Part shown: in pieces, positions 9,116 through 18,042 of the stretch
Layout: each line of letters begins with the position of its first letter
Position numbering within the stretch: position 1 is the stretch's first letter
Assembly (NCBI RefSeq): GCF_000948975.2
Contig: NZ_CP059735.1
Coordinates: 186,001 to 250,000 of the forward strand
DNA from: Thalassomonas actiniarum
Lineage (GTDB): Bacteria; Pseudomonadota; Gammaproteobacteria; Enterobacterales; Alteromonadaceae
DNA: 64,000 nucleotides
Reading direction: 5' to 3'
Position numbers and translations under genes: made by a program
Notes under the pieces: generated by a model
Databases searched by the model: none
Seen by the model: the letters and a program-made list of their open reading frames with translations, nothing else
Told to the model about the DNA's origin: nothing

Positions 9116-9981
9116 TTATTTTGCACCAATTCCTGCAAATATAAGCCGTAACTGTTCTGGCTCATGGATTTGGCGATATCCGTGACTTGCTCCGGTGTCA
9201 GCCAGTTATTGTGCAGGGCGATTTCTTCCAGGCAGGCAATTTTAAACCCCTGTCTTTGCTCTATGGTTTGTACAAACTGACTGGCGGCGATCAGGCTTTC
9301 ATAAGTGCCGGTATCCAGCCAGGCAAACCCCCGTCCCAATAACTCAACCCTTAAGTCGCCCCGGGCCAGGTAAAGGTTGTTAATACAGGTGATTTCCAGT
9401 TCGCCCCGCGCGGACGGGGAAATGGATTTGGCGATATCCACTACCTGGTTATCGTAAAAATATAAGCCGGTCACCGCATATTTAGATTTAGGTTTTTCCG
9501 GTTTCTCTTCGATAGAAAGTACCGCCATGTTGTCGTCGAACTCTACTACACCGAAGCGCTCGGGGTCTTTCACCGGATAGGCAAAAAGCGTCGCTCCCCG
9601 GGTCTTTTTTCTTGCCTTGATTAGCTGGGGACTGAAACCCTGGCCATAAAAAATATTGTCGCCCAGCACCAGGCAGACACTGCTTTTGCCAATAAACTCT
9701 TCGGCAATAATAAAGGCCTGTGCTATGCCGCCGGGATCCGGCTGCACCGCATAGGAGATACGCAAGCCAAATTGCTGGCCGTCTGCCAATAAGCGCCGGT
9801 AGCCGTCAATATCTTCCGGGGTTGAGATCACTAATACTTCCCGGATCCCTGCCAGCATCAGCACCGACAGCGGATAATAAATCATTGGCTTATCATAAAT
9901 AGGTAATAACTGCTTTGAAACGCCTTTAGTGATCGGGTACAAACGGGTTCCCGAACCTCCGGCTAAAATAATACCTTTCAT
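9112..9981 (-). CDS. rmlA: Glucose-1-phosphate thymidylyltransferase
   Basis: A 289-residue nucleotidyltransferase making dTDP-glucose from glucose 1-phosphate and dTTP. It has the activation motif [20 protein letters not shown] with [17 protein letters not shown] after it, [10 protein letters not shown] in the active site, and [13 protein letters not shown] near the C-terminus. Length and motifs are those of full RmlA/RffH proteins. It is preceded by an AAAGGCAG ribosome-binding site 40 bases downstream of rmlB and feeds dTDP-glucose to RmlB. Confidence 0.95.
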   Translation of the reverse strand: MKGIILAGGSGTRLYPITKGVSKQLLPIYDKPMIYYPLSVLMLAGIREVLVISTPEDIDGYRRLLADGQQFGLRISYAVQPDPGGIAQAFIIAEEFIGKSSVCLVLGDNIFYGQGFSPQLIKARKKTRGATLFAYPVKDPERFGVVEFDDNMAVLSIEEKPEKPKSKYAVTGLYFYDNQVVDIAKSISPSARGELEITCINNLYLARGDLRVELLGRGFAWLDTGTYESLIAASQFVQTIEQRQGFKIACLEEIALHNNWLTPEQVTDIAKSMSQNSYGLYLQELVQNK

Positions 9982-10021
9982 TTAACTGCCTTTTAAAAAC
10001 TTATATTGATGATTATATAGC

Positions 10022-11029
10022 TTATTTTCCTACATCTAGATACCAGTGGACGGTTTTTTTAATACCGGTTGCAAAGGTTTCTGTTGGTGTCCAGCCGAGT
10101 GTCTTGGCTATCTTAGTGGCATCTATGGCGTAGCGGATATCATGACCGGGCCTGTCGGTCACAAAAGTAATTAATTCCCGGTAGTGTTTGATGCCGGCGA
10201 CAGCCGCAGGTCTTATTTCATCCAAGAGGCTGCAGACCTGCCCGATAACCTCCAGGTTGGTGAGCTCGTTGTGGCCGCCGATATTATAGGTTTCCCCTAT
10301 TTTTCCCTGCGTGGCGACCAGGTAAAGGGCGCGCACATGGTCATCGACATAAAGCCAGTCGCGTATTTGCTGGCCGTCGCCGTATACCGGCAGTGCTTGC
10401 CCTGTTATCGCCCGCTCTATGATTAACGGGATCAGCTTTTCCCGGTATTGATACGGGCCGTAATTATTGGAGCAGTTAGTGATCACCGCGGGTAAATCAT
10501 AGCTACGCAGCCAGGCCCGCACCAGGTGATCACTGGCTGCCTTGGAGGCAGAATAGGGAGAGCTGGGGGCATAGGCGGTGCTTTCGGTGAACAAGTCGGT
10601 GGAATCTGCCAGATCGCCGTATACTTCGTCGGTGGAGACATGATGGAAACGAAAATCTGCCTGTGCCTGTGGCGGCAATTGCTGGCGGTAGCAGCGGCAG
10701 GCCTCGAGCAGGGTATAAGTGCCGAGAATATTGGTTTCAATAAAAGCCGCCGGTTTATCTATGGAGCGGTCAACGTGACTTTCCGCCGCCAGGTGCATAA
10801 CAAGATTTACCTGGTAAACCTTAAGGATACGATCCAGCTCGGCGCGGTTGCAGATATCGACCTGTTCAAAGGTATATCTCGGGTTATCGGCGACAGCGCT
10901 CAGGGCGGCTAAATTACCGGCATAGGTGAGCTTATCGACATTGATCACCCTGTGTTCTGTATTCGAGATCAGGTAGCGTATCAGGGCCGAGCCGATAAAA
11001 CCGGCCCCGCCGGTCACCAGAATATTCAT
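10022..11029 (-). CDS. rmlB: dTDP-glucose 4,6-dehydratase
   Basis: A 335-residue extended SDR enzyme converting dTDP-glucose to dTDP-4-keto-6-deoxyglucose. NAD binding is by [16 protein letters not shown] at the N-terminus. The catalytic region shows [11 protein letters not shown] (Thr/Asp/Glu) and [12 protein letters not shown] (YxxxK). rmlC and rmlD are absent here, so the product goes to the DegT aminotransferase, not to rhamnose. The start lies only 14 bases after the stop of the first FlgO-like gene and lacks a clear Shine-Dalgarno sequence, suggesting it is read on one transcript with the lipoprotein genes. Confidence 0.95.
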   Translation of the reverse strand: MNILVTGGAGFIGSALIRYLISNTEHRVINVDKLTYAGNLAALSAVADNPRYTFEQVDICNRAELDRILKVYQVNLVMHLAAESHVDRSIDKPAAFIETNILGTYTLLEACRCYRQQLPPQAQADFRFHHVSTDEVYGDLADSTDLFTESTAYAPSSPYSASKAASDHLVRAWLRSYDLPAVITNCSNNYGPYQYREKLIPLIIERAITGQALPVYGDGQQIRDWLYVDDHVRALYLVATQGKIGETYNIGGHNELTNLEVIGQVCSLLDEIRPAAVAGIKHYRELITFVTDRPGHDIRYAIDATKIAKTLGWTPTETFATGIKKTVHWYLDVGK

Positions 11030-11043
11030 GTTAGCGTCACTGT

Positions 11044-11673
11044 TTATAAAACTTCGGCGACAAAGGACGGAATAAAGGTAGTTGCCGTCGATAATACCTG
11101 CATAGAGCCGAATTCTATGATCCTGGCATTAACGGTATAACCCCTTTCATTGCCGATCACCACGCCGGATAAGACATAGTTTAATGTTTTGGAATTCATT
11201 ACTTTAGTCATTTTCCGGCTAAAAGAAAACTCCCCGTCGCTGTTCATTTCGATACCGTTCATCAAATGGATATCCATCACCGGAATGCCATACTCCTGTA
11301 CCTGGCCGAGCAGGCTTTCGCTGATCAGGTTGCCCAATCGGCTGCCTTCTTCGAGTGAGGAGTCTAAGCTGACAAAACTGGCCACCGCTACCGGCGATTT
11401 CAGCTCGGTGCGCGCCATGTTATTGAATAAGTCATGGGCCAGTTTATCGGTATAATCGCTGACCATTTTATGGGTATGGAAAAACGGGATCACTTCCTGA
11501 TCATTGAGCACAAAGGGCACCGAGTCATCGGTTAATTCCGGCTCTTTATTTTCCCCGGTGGCCTCCTGCTGGATTTCCTTGAGCAGGGTGCAGGAGGTTA
11601 AAGCGGCAACAGCAAATACACTTAACATCAGTGTCTGCAACGTTTTTTGAGTGTTATTAATAAAATTCATCAT
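11044..11673 (-). CDS. FlgO-like outer-membrane lipoprotein, third of three
   Basis: A 209-residue lipoprotein: signal peptide with lipobox ALTSC near residue 28, then a FlgO-type domain. The domain is recognised by [32 protein letters not shown] and a C-terminal [21 protein letters not shown]. FlgO proteins are outer-membrane components needed for stable flagella and motility in vibrios. It shares the domain plan with the two genes upstream on the same strand, which suggests tandem duplication and divergence. It lies 27 bases downstream of the second copy and 14 bases ahead of rmlB. Confidence 0.75.
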   Translation of the reverse strand: MMNFINNTQKTLQTLMLSVFAVAALTSCTLLKEIQQEATGENKEPELTDDSVPFVLNDQEVIPFFHTHKMVSDYTDKLAHDLFNNMARTELKSPVAVASFVSLDSSLEEGSRLGNLISESLLGQVQEYGIPVMDIHLMNGIEMNSDGEFSFSRKMTKVMNSKTLNYVLSGVVIGNERGYTVNARIIEFGSMQVLSTATTFIPSFVAEVL

Positions 11674-11700
11674 AATATCTCTTCTTACTGCTGTTAAAGG

Positions 11701-12366
11701 CTATTCCCGGACCGAGGAAGATTTCAATGAAATCTCATTGATCTTGGGCGGCGGTGAAACCTGGTCTTCCAACATCACGGAATCGACGACATCGAAGGGC
11801 ACAAAAATCTGCGCCGAACTGATCAAGGCGGTGGTGGCAAGATCTACTACCCTGGCATTGAGCAGGTAACCGCCCCGGTGTCGGGTCATGGTGCCGCTGA
11901 TAATGTTGGTGGCGGAGGTCTGACTTAAAATTTCATTATAATCTTCCGTCTGGAAGAACAAGTCACCGGATTCCGACATGCGGATAAAACCCCGGGCCTT
12001 GATGTCGATCACCGAGAAACCGGTGCGGTTGACTTCATGGGTCATGGCTTCGGTGACCTGACGCCCGAAATGGTTGGTTTTATTGAGATCTGAATCGAGC
12101 AGGGCCAGATCCGAAATCACAAACACCGCGTCATTATCGGGGAAATCGATATTGGCAAACAAATCCTGGGTTAACCATTTCACATAATGGTTGACGTTTT
12201 TAATCAATGGTTTGTCGTAATAACTGACGGAATGATCGTCCTCGTTATTGTGTTTTACCGGTTCAAACTTGTATTTCTCCGGCTTGTGGTCTTCTATCAC
12301 CAAAGATTGCTCCTGGCTGCTGCAACCGGCTAAAAGTCCTAACATGATCAACGTTAACTTTTTCAT
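11701..12366 (-). CDS. FlgO-like outer-membrane lipoprotein, second of three
   Basis: A 221-residue lipoprotein with an early lipobox (LLAGCSSQ at about residues 12-19). Its FlgO-type domain shows VFVISDLALLDSDLNKTNHF, GRQVTEAMTHEV and TNIISGTMTRHRGGYLLNAR. The start at 12366 follows GAGGTAG. An upstream in-frame ATG at 12387 would give a non-signal N-terminus and is rejected. It probably anchors in the outer membrane near the flagellum. Position between two paralogues argues for one operon. Confidence 0.75.
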   Translation of the reverse strand: MKKLTLIMLGLLAGCSSQEQSLVIEDHKPEKYKFEPVKHNNEDDHSVSYYDKPLIKNVNHYVKWLTQDLFANIDFPDNDAVFVISDLALLDSDLNKTNHFGRQVTEAMTHEVNRTGFSVIDIKARGFIRMSESGDLFFQTEDYNEILSQTSATNIISGTMTRHRGGYLLNARVVDLATTALISSAQIFVPFDVVDSVMLEDQVSPPPKINEISLKSSSVRE

Positions 12367-12373
12367 ATCTACC

Positions 12374-12964
12374 TCATTTACCTTCACGGTGGAGCATATT
12401 GTTGCGCAGGCTCACCTGGTTTGACGACCAGGCGGCGCTTGTCGGGAAGAACTCGCGCGCCGCACTGACAATTTCACTGCTGCTGATCTCTATCACTTCG
12501 GCATTGACCATAGCACCGCCGTCAAGCTCGGTGATGGTACCGGCAATCACGTATTCCGCCTGGGCCTTGCTGGCGAGCTCCTTGATATCCCGGGATAAAA
12601 AGTAGGAAGCGTTAGGGGAAATGGAGACCGCTTTTGATGCCTTATGTTCAACCACCCTGGCACTGTACTGTACCAGTTCGGTTTTCATGCTTTCTGCCAG
12701 CTGGTGCCCCAAAAATCGAAAGGCATTGGGCTGGCTTTTATAACTCAGGGTATCGGACCAGACAAAAGTGGTGATTAAGGTGGGTTTGCTGCGGTAGTCA
12801 TATTTCTCCGATCTCAGTAAGCCGGTGATCAACGATGACAACTTATTGTCAAAAATTGCCGTTGCCGGCATTTCATCATTTGAGTCGGGTGTGACCGAGT
12901 CAAGAGTTTGACAACCCATCAACCCAATGCAAGTGACTAACAATACAGTATAAAATTTATTCAT
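12374..12964 (-). CDS. FlgO-like outer-membrane lipoprotein, first of three
   Basis: A 196-residue lipoprotein (lipobox LMGCQT near residue 18) with a FlgO-type domain: LITTFVWSDTLSYKSQPNAF, LGHQLAESMKTEL and AEYVIAGTITELDGGAMVNA. It is first in the three-gene run, separated from the second by seven bases. The preceding 225-base gap to the MFS gene should hold the operon promoter. Having three FlgO-like genes next to sugar-nucleotide genes, and away from the main flagellar cluster, is unusual. Confidence 0.75.
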   Translation of the reverse strand: MNKFYTVLLVTCIGLMGCQTLDSVTPDSNDEMPATAIFDNKLSSLITGLLRSEKYDYRSKPTLITTFVWSDTLSYKSQPNAFRFLGHQLAESMKTELVQYSARVVEHKASKAVSISPNASYFLSRDIKELASKAQAEYVIAGTITELDGGAMVNAEVIEISSSEIVSAAREFFPTSAAWSSNQVSLRNNMLHREGK

Positions 12965-13087
12965 TTTAACAACCCCGGTTTCTGTCTGGGTGCGCCTTAT
13001 TTATCTCTGTGCAGATAAATGCATAAATAAAGCCAACTGTACTGCTTTTTGCTGATAAGTGAAAAAATTTTTCAAAAGGGAGGGGAG

Positions 13088-13113
13088 ATTCCGGCTTATA
13101 GTATAGCCGGAAT
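13088..13113. terminator. Hairpin downstream of the MFS gene
   Basis: ATTCCGGCT and AGCCGGAAT form a perfect nine-base stem around an eight-base loop. It lies about 80 bases past the MFS stop on the minus strand. The following T content is modest, so it is a terminator-like or RNA-stability hairpin. Confidence 0.4.
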
Positions 13114-13189
13114 GATTCACGGTTAGTCGCTGGCGAGATGAAAGTTTTATGCCACAAGCCCACCATCGCCGGTGAGCATGCGGTTTTAA

Positions 13190-14452
13190 TTATGAAGCGG
13201 CTTGCTCTTGCCGTGAATATTCGTGTTTGCTAACAAAATTGCTTAATAATTTTAGCGTTAAGAAAATAATGGCGATAGGCAATAAGGTCAGGTAAAACGC
13301 GGTTTGCCCGTCAAAGGCAGAGAACACCAGGCCGGTGATCAGCGAGCCTGTGGTGCCGCCCAGCGCCGAGAACAACACGATCAACCCCGTCATGGCGGCA
13401 TGCTTATTTTTCGGTAAGGCGCTTAAAATCACGGAATTAATCGCCGGATAAATAGGGGCCATAAACAAACCTATGCAGGGGAATAACCAGGCGACCAGCG
13501 GCAGGTTTTGCCAGGTGACATTATCCGCCAGGGTAACATCCCGGGTCATGGGCAGGGTCAATAAAATCAGTACCGACATAAAGAGTAAGCAGGCATTAAG
13601 CAGGGCGTACCAGCTGATGCGTTTTAACAGGTAACCGGCGCTTAGGCGGCCTATGGCCAGGCAGGCGGCAAAGATGCTGGTGACCTGAACACTGATATCT
13701 GTCGGCAACTTTAAAATTTCATTATTAAAGGTCGGTAACCAGGTGCCTATGCCTTGCTCGATCAGTACATATAAAAATGCCGAAATCACAAAAACGTAAA
13801 CCATAGGTTTTTTTACCAGCTTGAGCATGGCGATAAATTCCGCCACTGCCGAACCTGGCTCGCTGTCGGCTTCTTCATGCTCATGCTGTTTAAAGGGGGT
13901 GGATAACAATAATAAAATGTTGAGCACACCTAATACTGCCAGGTAATAATAAACCTCGAGCCAGGACTGGGATTTGGGTTCGTCAGGATTGATAAATAAA
14001 CCAAAGATCCAGTAACCGGATAAGACCCCCACCATAAAGAAGCCTTCTATGGTATTCATAAAAGAGGCATGGGACTGGCGGTTTTCGGTGATTAAACCTA
14101 CCGTGGCGTAAACGGATACTTTAACCAGGGCAAAGCCGACACCAACCGCTAAAAACAGGATTTTCGTCATGGCAAAACCGGGAAATTGCGTCATTGCCAG
14201 GCAGGCCAGGGTGACAATGACCAGGCCCGTGACCAGGGAATTTCGGTAACCGAATCTGGGCAGGTAAGAGGCGACCAGGAAAGAGACGACGGCGATGGGC
14301 AAATCTTTGAAGCCTTCGAGTATGCTGGCGGCAGACTTGGTCACCTCATAATTTTTGATGACCTGGAGGATCACTATGCCGACGCTGTTGAGCAAGATCG
14401 CAAAGACAAAGTAAGTTAATAGCAAAGATAATTTAATACGCCAGTTATTCAT
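13190..14452 (-). CDS. MFS transporter, probably sugar uptake
   Basis: A 420-residue membrane protein with about twelve hydrophobic segments split by a charged loop near residues 195-210 (KQHEHEEADSEPG), the usual major facilitator layout. It begins after AGAGGA. It is divergent from the GH65 phosphorylase gene, and an LacI-type operator lies between them. That makes a disaccharide (or glucose) permease of the inner membrane the most likely role, working behind the TonB receptor. No substrate motif was recognised. Confidence 0.75.
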   Translation of the reverse strand: MNNWRIKLSLLLTYFVFAILLNSVGIVILQVIKNYEVTKSAASILEGFKDLPIAVVSFLVASYLPRFGYRNSLVTGLVIVTLACLAMTQFPGFAMTKILFLAVGVGFALVKVSVYATVGLITENRQSHASFMNTIEGFFMVGVLSGYWIFGLFINPDEPKSQSWLEVYYYLAVLGVLNILLLLSTPFKQHEHEEADSEPGSAVAEFIAMLKLVKKPMVYVFVISAFLYVLIEQGIGTWLPTFNNEILKLPTDISVQVTSIFAACLAIGRLSAGYLLKRISWYALLNACLLFMSVLILLTLPMTRDVTLADNVTWQNLPLVAWLFPCIGLFMAPIYPAINSVILSALPKNKHAAMTGLIVLFSALGGTTGSLITGLVFSAFDGQTAFYLTLLPIAIIFLTLKLLSNFVSKHEYSRQEQAAS

Positions 14453-14590
14453 ATGAATCCTCTTATCCCCTGATATAAGGTTACAGCTAATTGTCTGAAA
14501 CTATAAATAATCTCTAAACCCTGTGCATTAACCTCAAGATCAATTGTATTCCCGATATAAAACATCCCCATTCTAGAGGGTAAAAATATT

Positions 14591-14610
14591 TTTTGCAAAC
14601 GTTTGCAAAA
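14591..14610. promoter_or_regulatory. LacI-family operator between MFS and GH65 genes
   Basis: TTTGCAAACGTTTGCAAA sits within a perfect 20-base palindrome with the central CG typical of LacI/GalR operators. It lies 57 bases before the GH65 start and can control both divergent genes. Near-identical half-sites recur in front of the TonB receptor, so the LacI-type protein at 18043-19065 is the probable binder. Confidence 0.75.
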
Positions 14611-14666
14611 GGCGGGAAAATTTGTATGATTATTTTAAGCAATAAACATTTTTAAAGGGTTCTACC

Positions 14667-17072
14667 TTGCAAACTTTCCATAATATGGATGCCGCGGCCG
14701 ATAGCAGTGATTGGCAAATCACCCTGGCTGAGCTTGAGCATCTTCCCCTTGCGGTAACCGAAACGCTGTTTGCCCTGGGCAACGGCACCCTGGGTACCCG
14801 GGGCACATCCGGTTACCGGCATCCCGACTTTATCCGGGACTGTGAAGGCAGCTATATCAATGGCGCCTACGTCAGCGAGCAGATCCATTATGATGAGTCT
14901 GCCTATGGTTTTGCCCGTTTCAACAATAAAATGCTGCAGGTGGCCGACAGCAAAGGTATTGCCCTGTTTGCCGGTAAGCAAAGCGTTGGCAGCAGCGGAG
15001 GTGAAGCCTTCGCGGTGAAAGAAGTGCTGAGCCGCTGTTTGAATATGAAAGCCGGTATTTTTGAAGAGTCTTTGTTGCTGGCCACGCCCTCGGGACAGGA
15101 AATTAAACTCCATACCCGGCGCTTTATCTGCCAGCACAATGGCCACTTGATGGTCAATGCCTTTACGGTTGAGCCGTTGGTATTTCGCGGGCCGATCACT
15201 TTAGTTTCTACCGTAGAAAATAACCTGGCGGAAAGCGAGGCCAGTGACGATCCCCGGGTAGGAGATTTATCTGTCGCCGAAAACCTGACGTTAACTGCCA
15301 GCGAAGCCGGCGAGAACATCAGTTATCAACTGCAGCAACTGGACTTGCCAGACAGCCTGATCTGTCATGCCATCAGCCATAGTTTTAATGACCAGGCTGA
15401 ATTTGTTGGCGGTGAGTCCGATGAACGCCTTGGTTTAACTTGCCGTTACCTGCTTAACCTTGGCGAAGACAAGCTGAGTTTTTGCAAATACAGCTTTATT
15501 TCGCATGCCTTTGTCGAAGGTAATGGCGAAGGTGATAGCGAAGGCAACAGCCCGGCAGAGCAGGGCGCTGCCCTTATCCGGGAAGCAAAAGCCGAGTTAG
15601 AGCAGGCAATGGCTTTGGGCTATGCCGGTCACTTGCAGCAACACAGCCGTCTGCTCGGTGAGTTCTGGCACAACAGCGATATCGAAATTTCCGGCAATGG
15701 CGAGCACCAGAAGGCGATCCGCCTTAATATGCTGCACCTGTATATGTCGGCGGGTCGTGACGGCCAGCGCAATATCGGCGCCAAAGGCCTGACCGGCCCG
15801 GGTTATGACGGCCATTATTTCTGGGACTCAGAAATTTATATTATCCCCTATTTCATTTACACCCAGCCGGAAATTGCCCGCAGCCTGTTATCGTTCCGTT
15901 TCCGCGGTTTGGCTAAAGCCAGGCAGCGTGCGCTGGAAATGGGCCATGAGCAGGGGGCTTTATTCCCCTGGCGTACCATAGGCGGCGAAGAGTGTTCTTC
16001 TTATTTCCCGGCGGGGACCGCGCAATATCATATCAATGCCGCGGTAGCCTATGCCGTCCGTCATTATTTTTCTGCCACCAGCGACTGGGACTTTATCTGG
16101 AGCGAAGGTGCCGAGCTGGTCTTTGAAAGTGCGCGCCTGTGGCCGTCGCTCGGGCATTTCAATGATGTTCGAGACGGTAAGTTCTGTCTGGATTTGGTGA
16201 CCGGGCCGGACGAATATACCGCGCTGGTCAATAACAACTATTACACTAACGTGATGGCAAAAATCCATCTGGCTTTTGCCTGTGATCTGGCGCGGCAAAT
16301 GGGGCAACAGGCGCCGGAAAATTATCAGCGGCTGCTCAGGCAATTAAACCTGGATGAGCAGGAGCTGGCCTTGTGGCAGCAAATTGCCGATAACATGTAT
16401 TTGCCCCATGATGAAAAACTCGGTATTTCACCGCAGGATGACAGCTTTTTAGCCAAGAAACCCTGGGACTTTGCCGGTACGCCCAAAGATAAATATCCGC
16501 TGTTGTTAAACTTCCATCCGCTGGTGATTTACCGTCACCAGGTGTTGAAGCAGGCGGATGTGATCCTGGCCAACTTCCTCCAGGACGATATGGTGCCGCT
16601 GTCGCTGAAAAAGAACAACCTGGCGTTTTATGAGCCGTTAACCACCCATGACTCCACCCTGTCTGCCTGTACCCATAGCATTGCCTACAGCGAAGTTGGC
16701 GAGCGGGAGCAGGCGTATCATTATTTTGAAGAAACCGTGATGACGGATCTGGCCAACCTGCATAAAAACAGCCATTACGGCGTGCATACCGCTGCCATGG
16801 CGGGGTCCTGGATGTGTATCACCCAGGGGTTTGCCGGTTTAAGGGTTCGCAATGGCAAAGCCTGTTTTAATCCCTTCCTGCCAAAAAGCTGGCAGGGAGT
16901 GAGCTTTAAACTGCGATTGCTCGGCTGTCAGCTGCAGTTGACCATGACCGGGGAAAAAGTCAGTTACCAGCTGCTGACGGGTAAATCTTTGCGTTTGCAG
17001 CACGGTCAGCAAGAAGTTGTCCTGACACAGGATAAACCGTCACAAGATTTTGCATTAACAGCGGAGCACTAA
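14667..17072 (+). CDS. GH65 family alpha-glucoside phosphorylase
   Basis: An 801-residue glycoside hydrolase family 65 protein, the family of maltose, trehalose, kojibiose and nigerose phosphorylases. The general-acid glutamate is E516 in GPDEYTALVNNNYYTN. GYDGHYFWDSEIYIIPYF forms the sugar site and THDSTLSACTHS the phosphate site. No signal peptide is present, so it acts in the cytoplasm, splitting an imported disaccharide with phosphate to give beta-glucose 1-phosphate. The next gene is beta-phosphoglucomutase, the expected partner. Which linkage is used cannot be decided here. The start is a TTG behind AAAGGG; an ATG six codons later (14685) is the alternative. Confidence 0.9.
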   Translation: MQTFHNMDAAADSSDWQITLAELEHLPLAVTETLFALGNGTLGTRGTSGYRHPDFIRDCEGSYINGAYVSEQIHYDESAYGFARFNNKMLQVADSKGIALFAGKQSVGSSGGEAFAVKEVLSRCLNMKAGIFEESLLLATPSGQEIKLHTRRFICQHNGHLMVNAFTVEPLVFRGPITLVSTVENNLAESEASDDPRVGDLSVAENLTLTASEAGENISYQLQQLDLPDSLICHAISHSFNDQAEFVGGESDERLGLTCRYLLNLGEDKLSFCKYSFISHAFVEGNGEGDSEGNSPAEQGAALIREAKAELEQAMALGYAGHLQQHSRLLGEFWHNSDIEISGNGEHQKAIRLNMLHLYMSAGRDGQRNIGAKGLTGPGYDGHYFWDSEIYIIPYFIYTQPEIARSLLSFRFRGLAKARQRALEMGHEQGALFPWRTIGGEECSSYFPAGTAQYHINAAVAYAVRHYFSATSDWDFIWSEGAELVFESARLWPSLGHFNDVRDGKFCLDLVTGPDEYTALVNNNYYTNVMAKIHLAFACDLARQMGQQAPENYQRLLRQLNLDEQELALWQQIADNMYLPHDEKLGISPQDDSFLAKKPWDFAGTPKDKYPLLLNFHPLVIYRHQVLKQADVILANFLQDDMVPLSLKKNNLAFYEPLTTHDSTLSACTHSIAYSEVGEREQAYHYFEETVMTDLANLHKNSHYGVHTAAMAGSWMCITQGFAGLRVRNGKACFNPFLPKSWQGVSFKLRLLGCQLQLTMTGEKVSYQLLTGKSLRLQHGQQEVVLTQDKPSQDFALTAEH

Positions 17073-17074
17073 CC

Positions 17075-17719
17075 ATGACAGTTAAAGCTTTTATTTTTGA
17101 TCTTGATGGTGTGCTCACCGATACTGCCGAGTTCCATTTTATCGCCTGGCAGGCGACCGCCCATCACTTGGGGCTGGAATTTACCCGGGAAGATAATGAG
17201 GCCCTCAAAGGGGTTGACCGGGTCGGTTCATTGCAGCTGATCCTCGACAAAGGCAAGCTCACCGTCAGTGAAGAGAAATTTCAGCAGTTATTGGTGGAAA
17301 AAAATAAGCACTACCTGGAGCTGATCAATGATATCAATCCCGGTAACTTGTTTCCCGGCGTCTTGGACTGTTTTGCCGTGCTAAAAGCAAAAGGCATTAA
17401 AATCGGCCTGGCTTCAGCCAGTAAAAATGCCGCTTTTGTCGTCGACAAATTGGGGATTGCGGATTTATTTGATTTTATCGGTGATGCCGCCTCGGTGGCA
17501 AACAGCAAACCCGCTCCGGATATCTTCTTGTCGGTGGCCCGGGGTTTGGAACTGGCACCCGAAGATTGTCTCGGGGTGGAAGATGCGGTGGCCGGGGTCA
17601 GTGCCATTAAAGCTGCCGGTATGTATGCCGTGGGCATAGGCGAAAAGTCTGTGCTGACCCAGGCAGATATTGTTTTCCCGACCACAGGGGAAATGGACGT
17701 GCAGCAGCTGCTTAATTGA
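17075..17719 (+). CDS. pgmB: Beta-phosphoglucomutase
   Basis: A 214-residue HAD-superfamily enzyme converting beta-glucose 1-phosphate to glucose 6-phosphate. The nucleophile D9 and acid/base D11 are in FIFDLDGVLTDTAEFH. The cap region (LKGVDRVGSLQLIL) is typical of the family, as are GLASASKNA (phosphate-binding Ser) and CLGVEDAVAGVSAIKAAGM (metal-binding acids). It starts two bases after the GH65 stop, so the two are co-translated, and it uses that enzyme's product. Confidence 0.93.
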   Translation: MTVKAFIFDLDGVLTDTAEFHFIAWQATAHHLGLEFTREDNEALKGVDRVGSLQLILDKGKLTVSEEKFQQLLVEKNKHYLELINDINPGNLFPGVLDCFAVLKAKGIKIGLASASKNAAFVVDKLGIADLFDFIGDAASVANSKPAPDIFLSVARGLELAPEDCLGVEDAVAGVSAIKAAGMYAVGIGEKSVLTQADIVFPTTGEMDVQQLLN

Positions 17720-17732
17720 TTTTTTGTCGTTG

Positions 17733-17770
17733 AAAAGGGCTTAGCCGGATATCCCGGCTAAGCCCTTTTT
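17733..17770 (+). terminator. Rho-independent terminator after pgmB
   Basis: GGGCTTAGCCGG pairs with CCGGCTAAGCCC around a five-base loop, preceded by AAAA and followed by a run of T. It should end the GH65-pgmB transcript. Confidence 0.9.
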
Positions 17771-17790
17771 TATGTACAGGATGTACGGTA

Positions 17791-18033
17791 TGACGCGGGT
17801 TCATGGATGAATAGGAGCGTTGTCAGGATGTATGGTCAGCTTGCCGGCTCCCGGCGCAAGCTAAGTACCTGCATCCCTGCAGGCAATGACGCGGGTTCAT
17901 GGATGAATAGGAGCGTTGTCAGGATGTACGGTCAGCTTGCCGGCTCCCGGCGCAAGCTAAGTACCTGCATCCCTGCAGGCAATGACGCGTTTCATGGATG
18001 AACTGGAGCGTTATCAGGATGTACGGTCGGCTT
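17791..18033. repeat. 96-bp tandem repeat, about 2.5 copies
   Basis: Two nearly identical 96-base units (17791-17886 and 17887-17982) and a partial third (17983-18033) begin TGACGCG and TTCATGGATGAA. Each full unit contains the inverted repeats CCTGCATCCCTGCAGG and GCCGGCTCCCGGCGC. Unit length is a multiple of three, so an open frame runs through it, but nothing suggests it is translated. It fills the space between the pgmB terminator and the convergent regulator gene and looks like an intergenic repeat family. Confidence 0.85.
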
Positions 18034-18042
18034 AAAATTCCT

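Noticed and set aside
12966-13166. 66-codon minus-strand frame before the FlgO-like genes
   Set aside because: It runs through the promoter gap and a hairpin, has no ribosome-binding site and no coding-like composition.
17807-18001. 64-codon frame in the 96-bp repeat
   Set aside because: Open only because the repeat unit is a multiple of three; the frame contains palindromes and no start signal.
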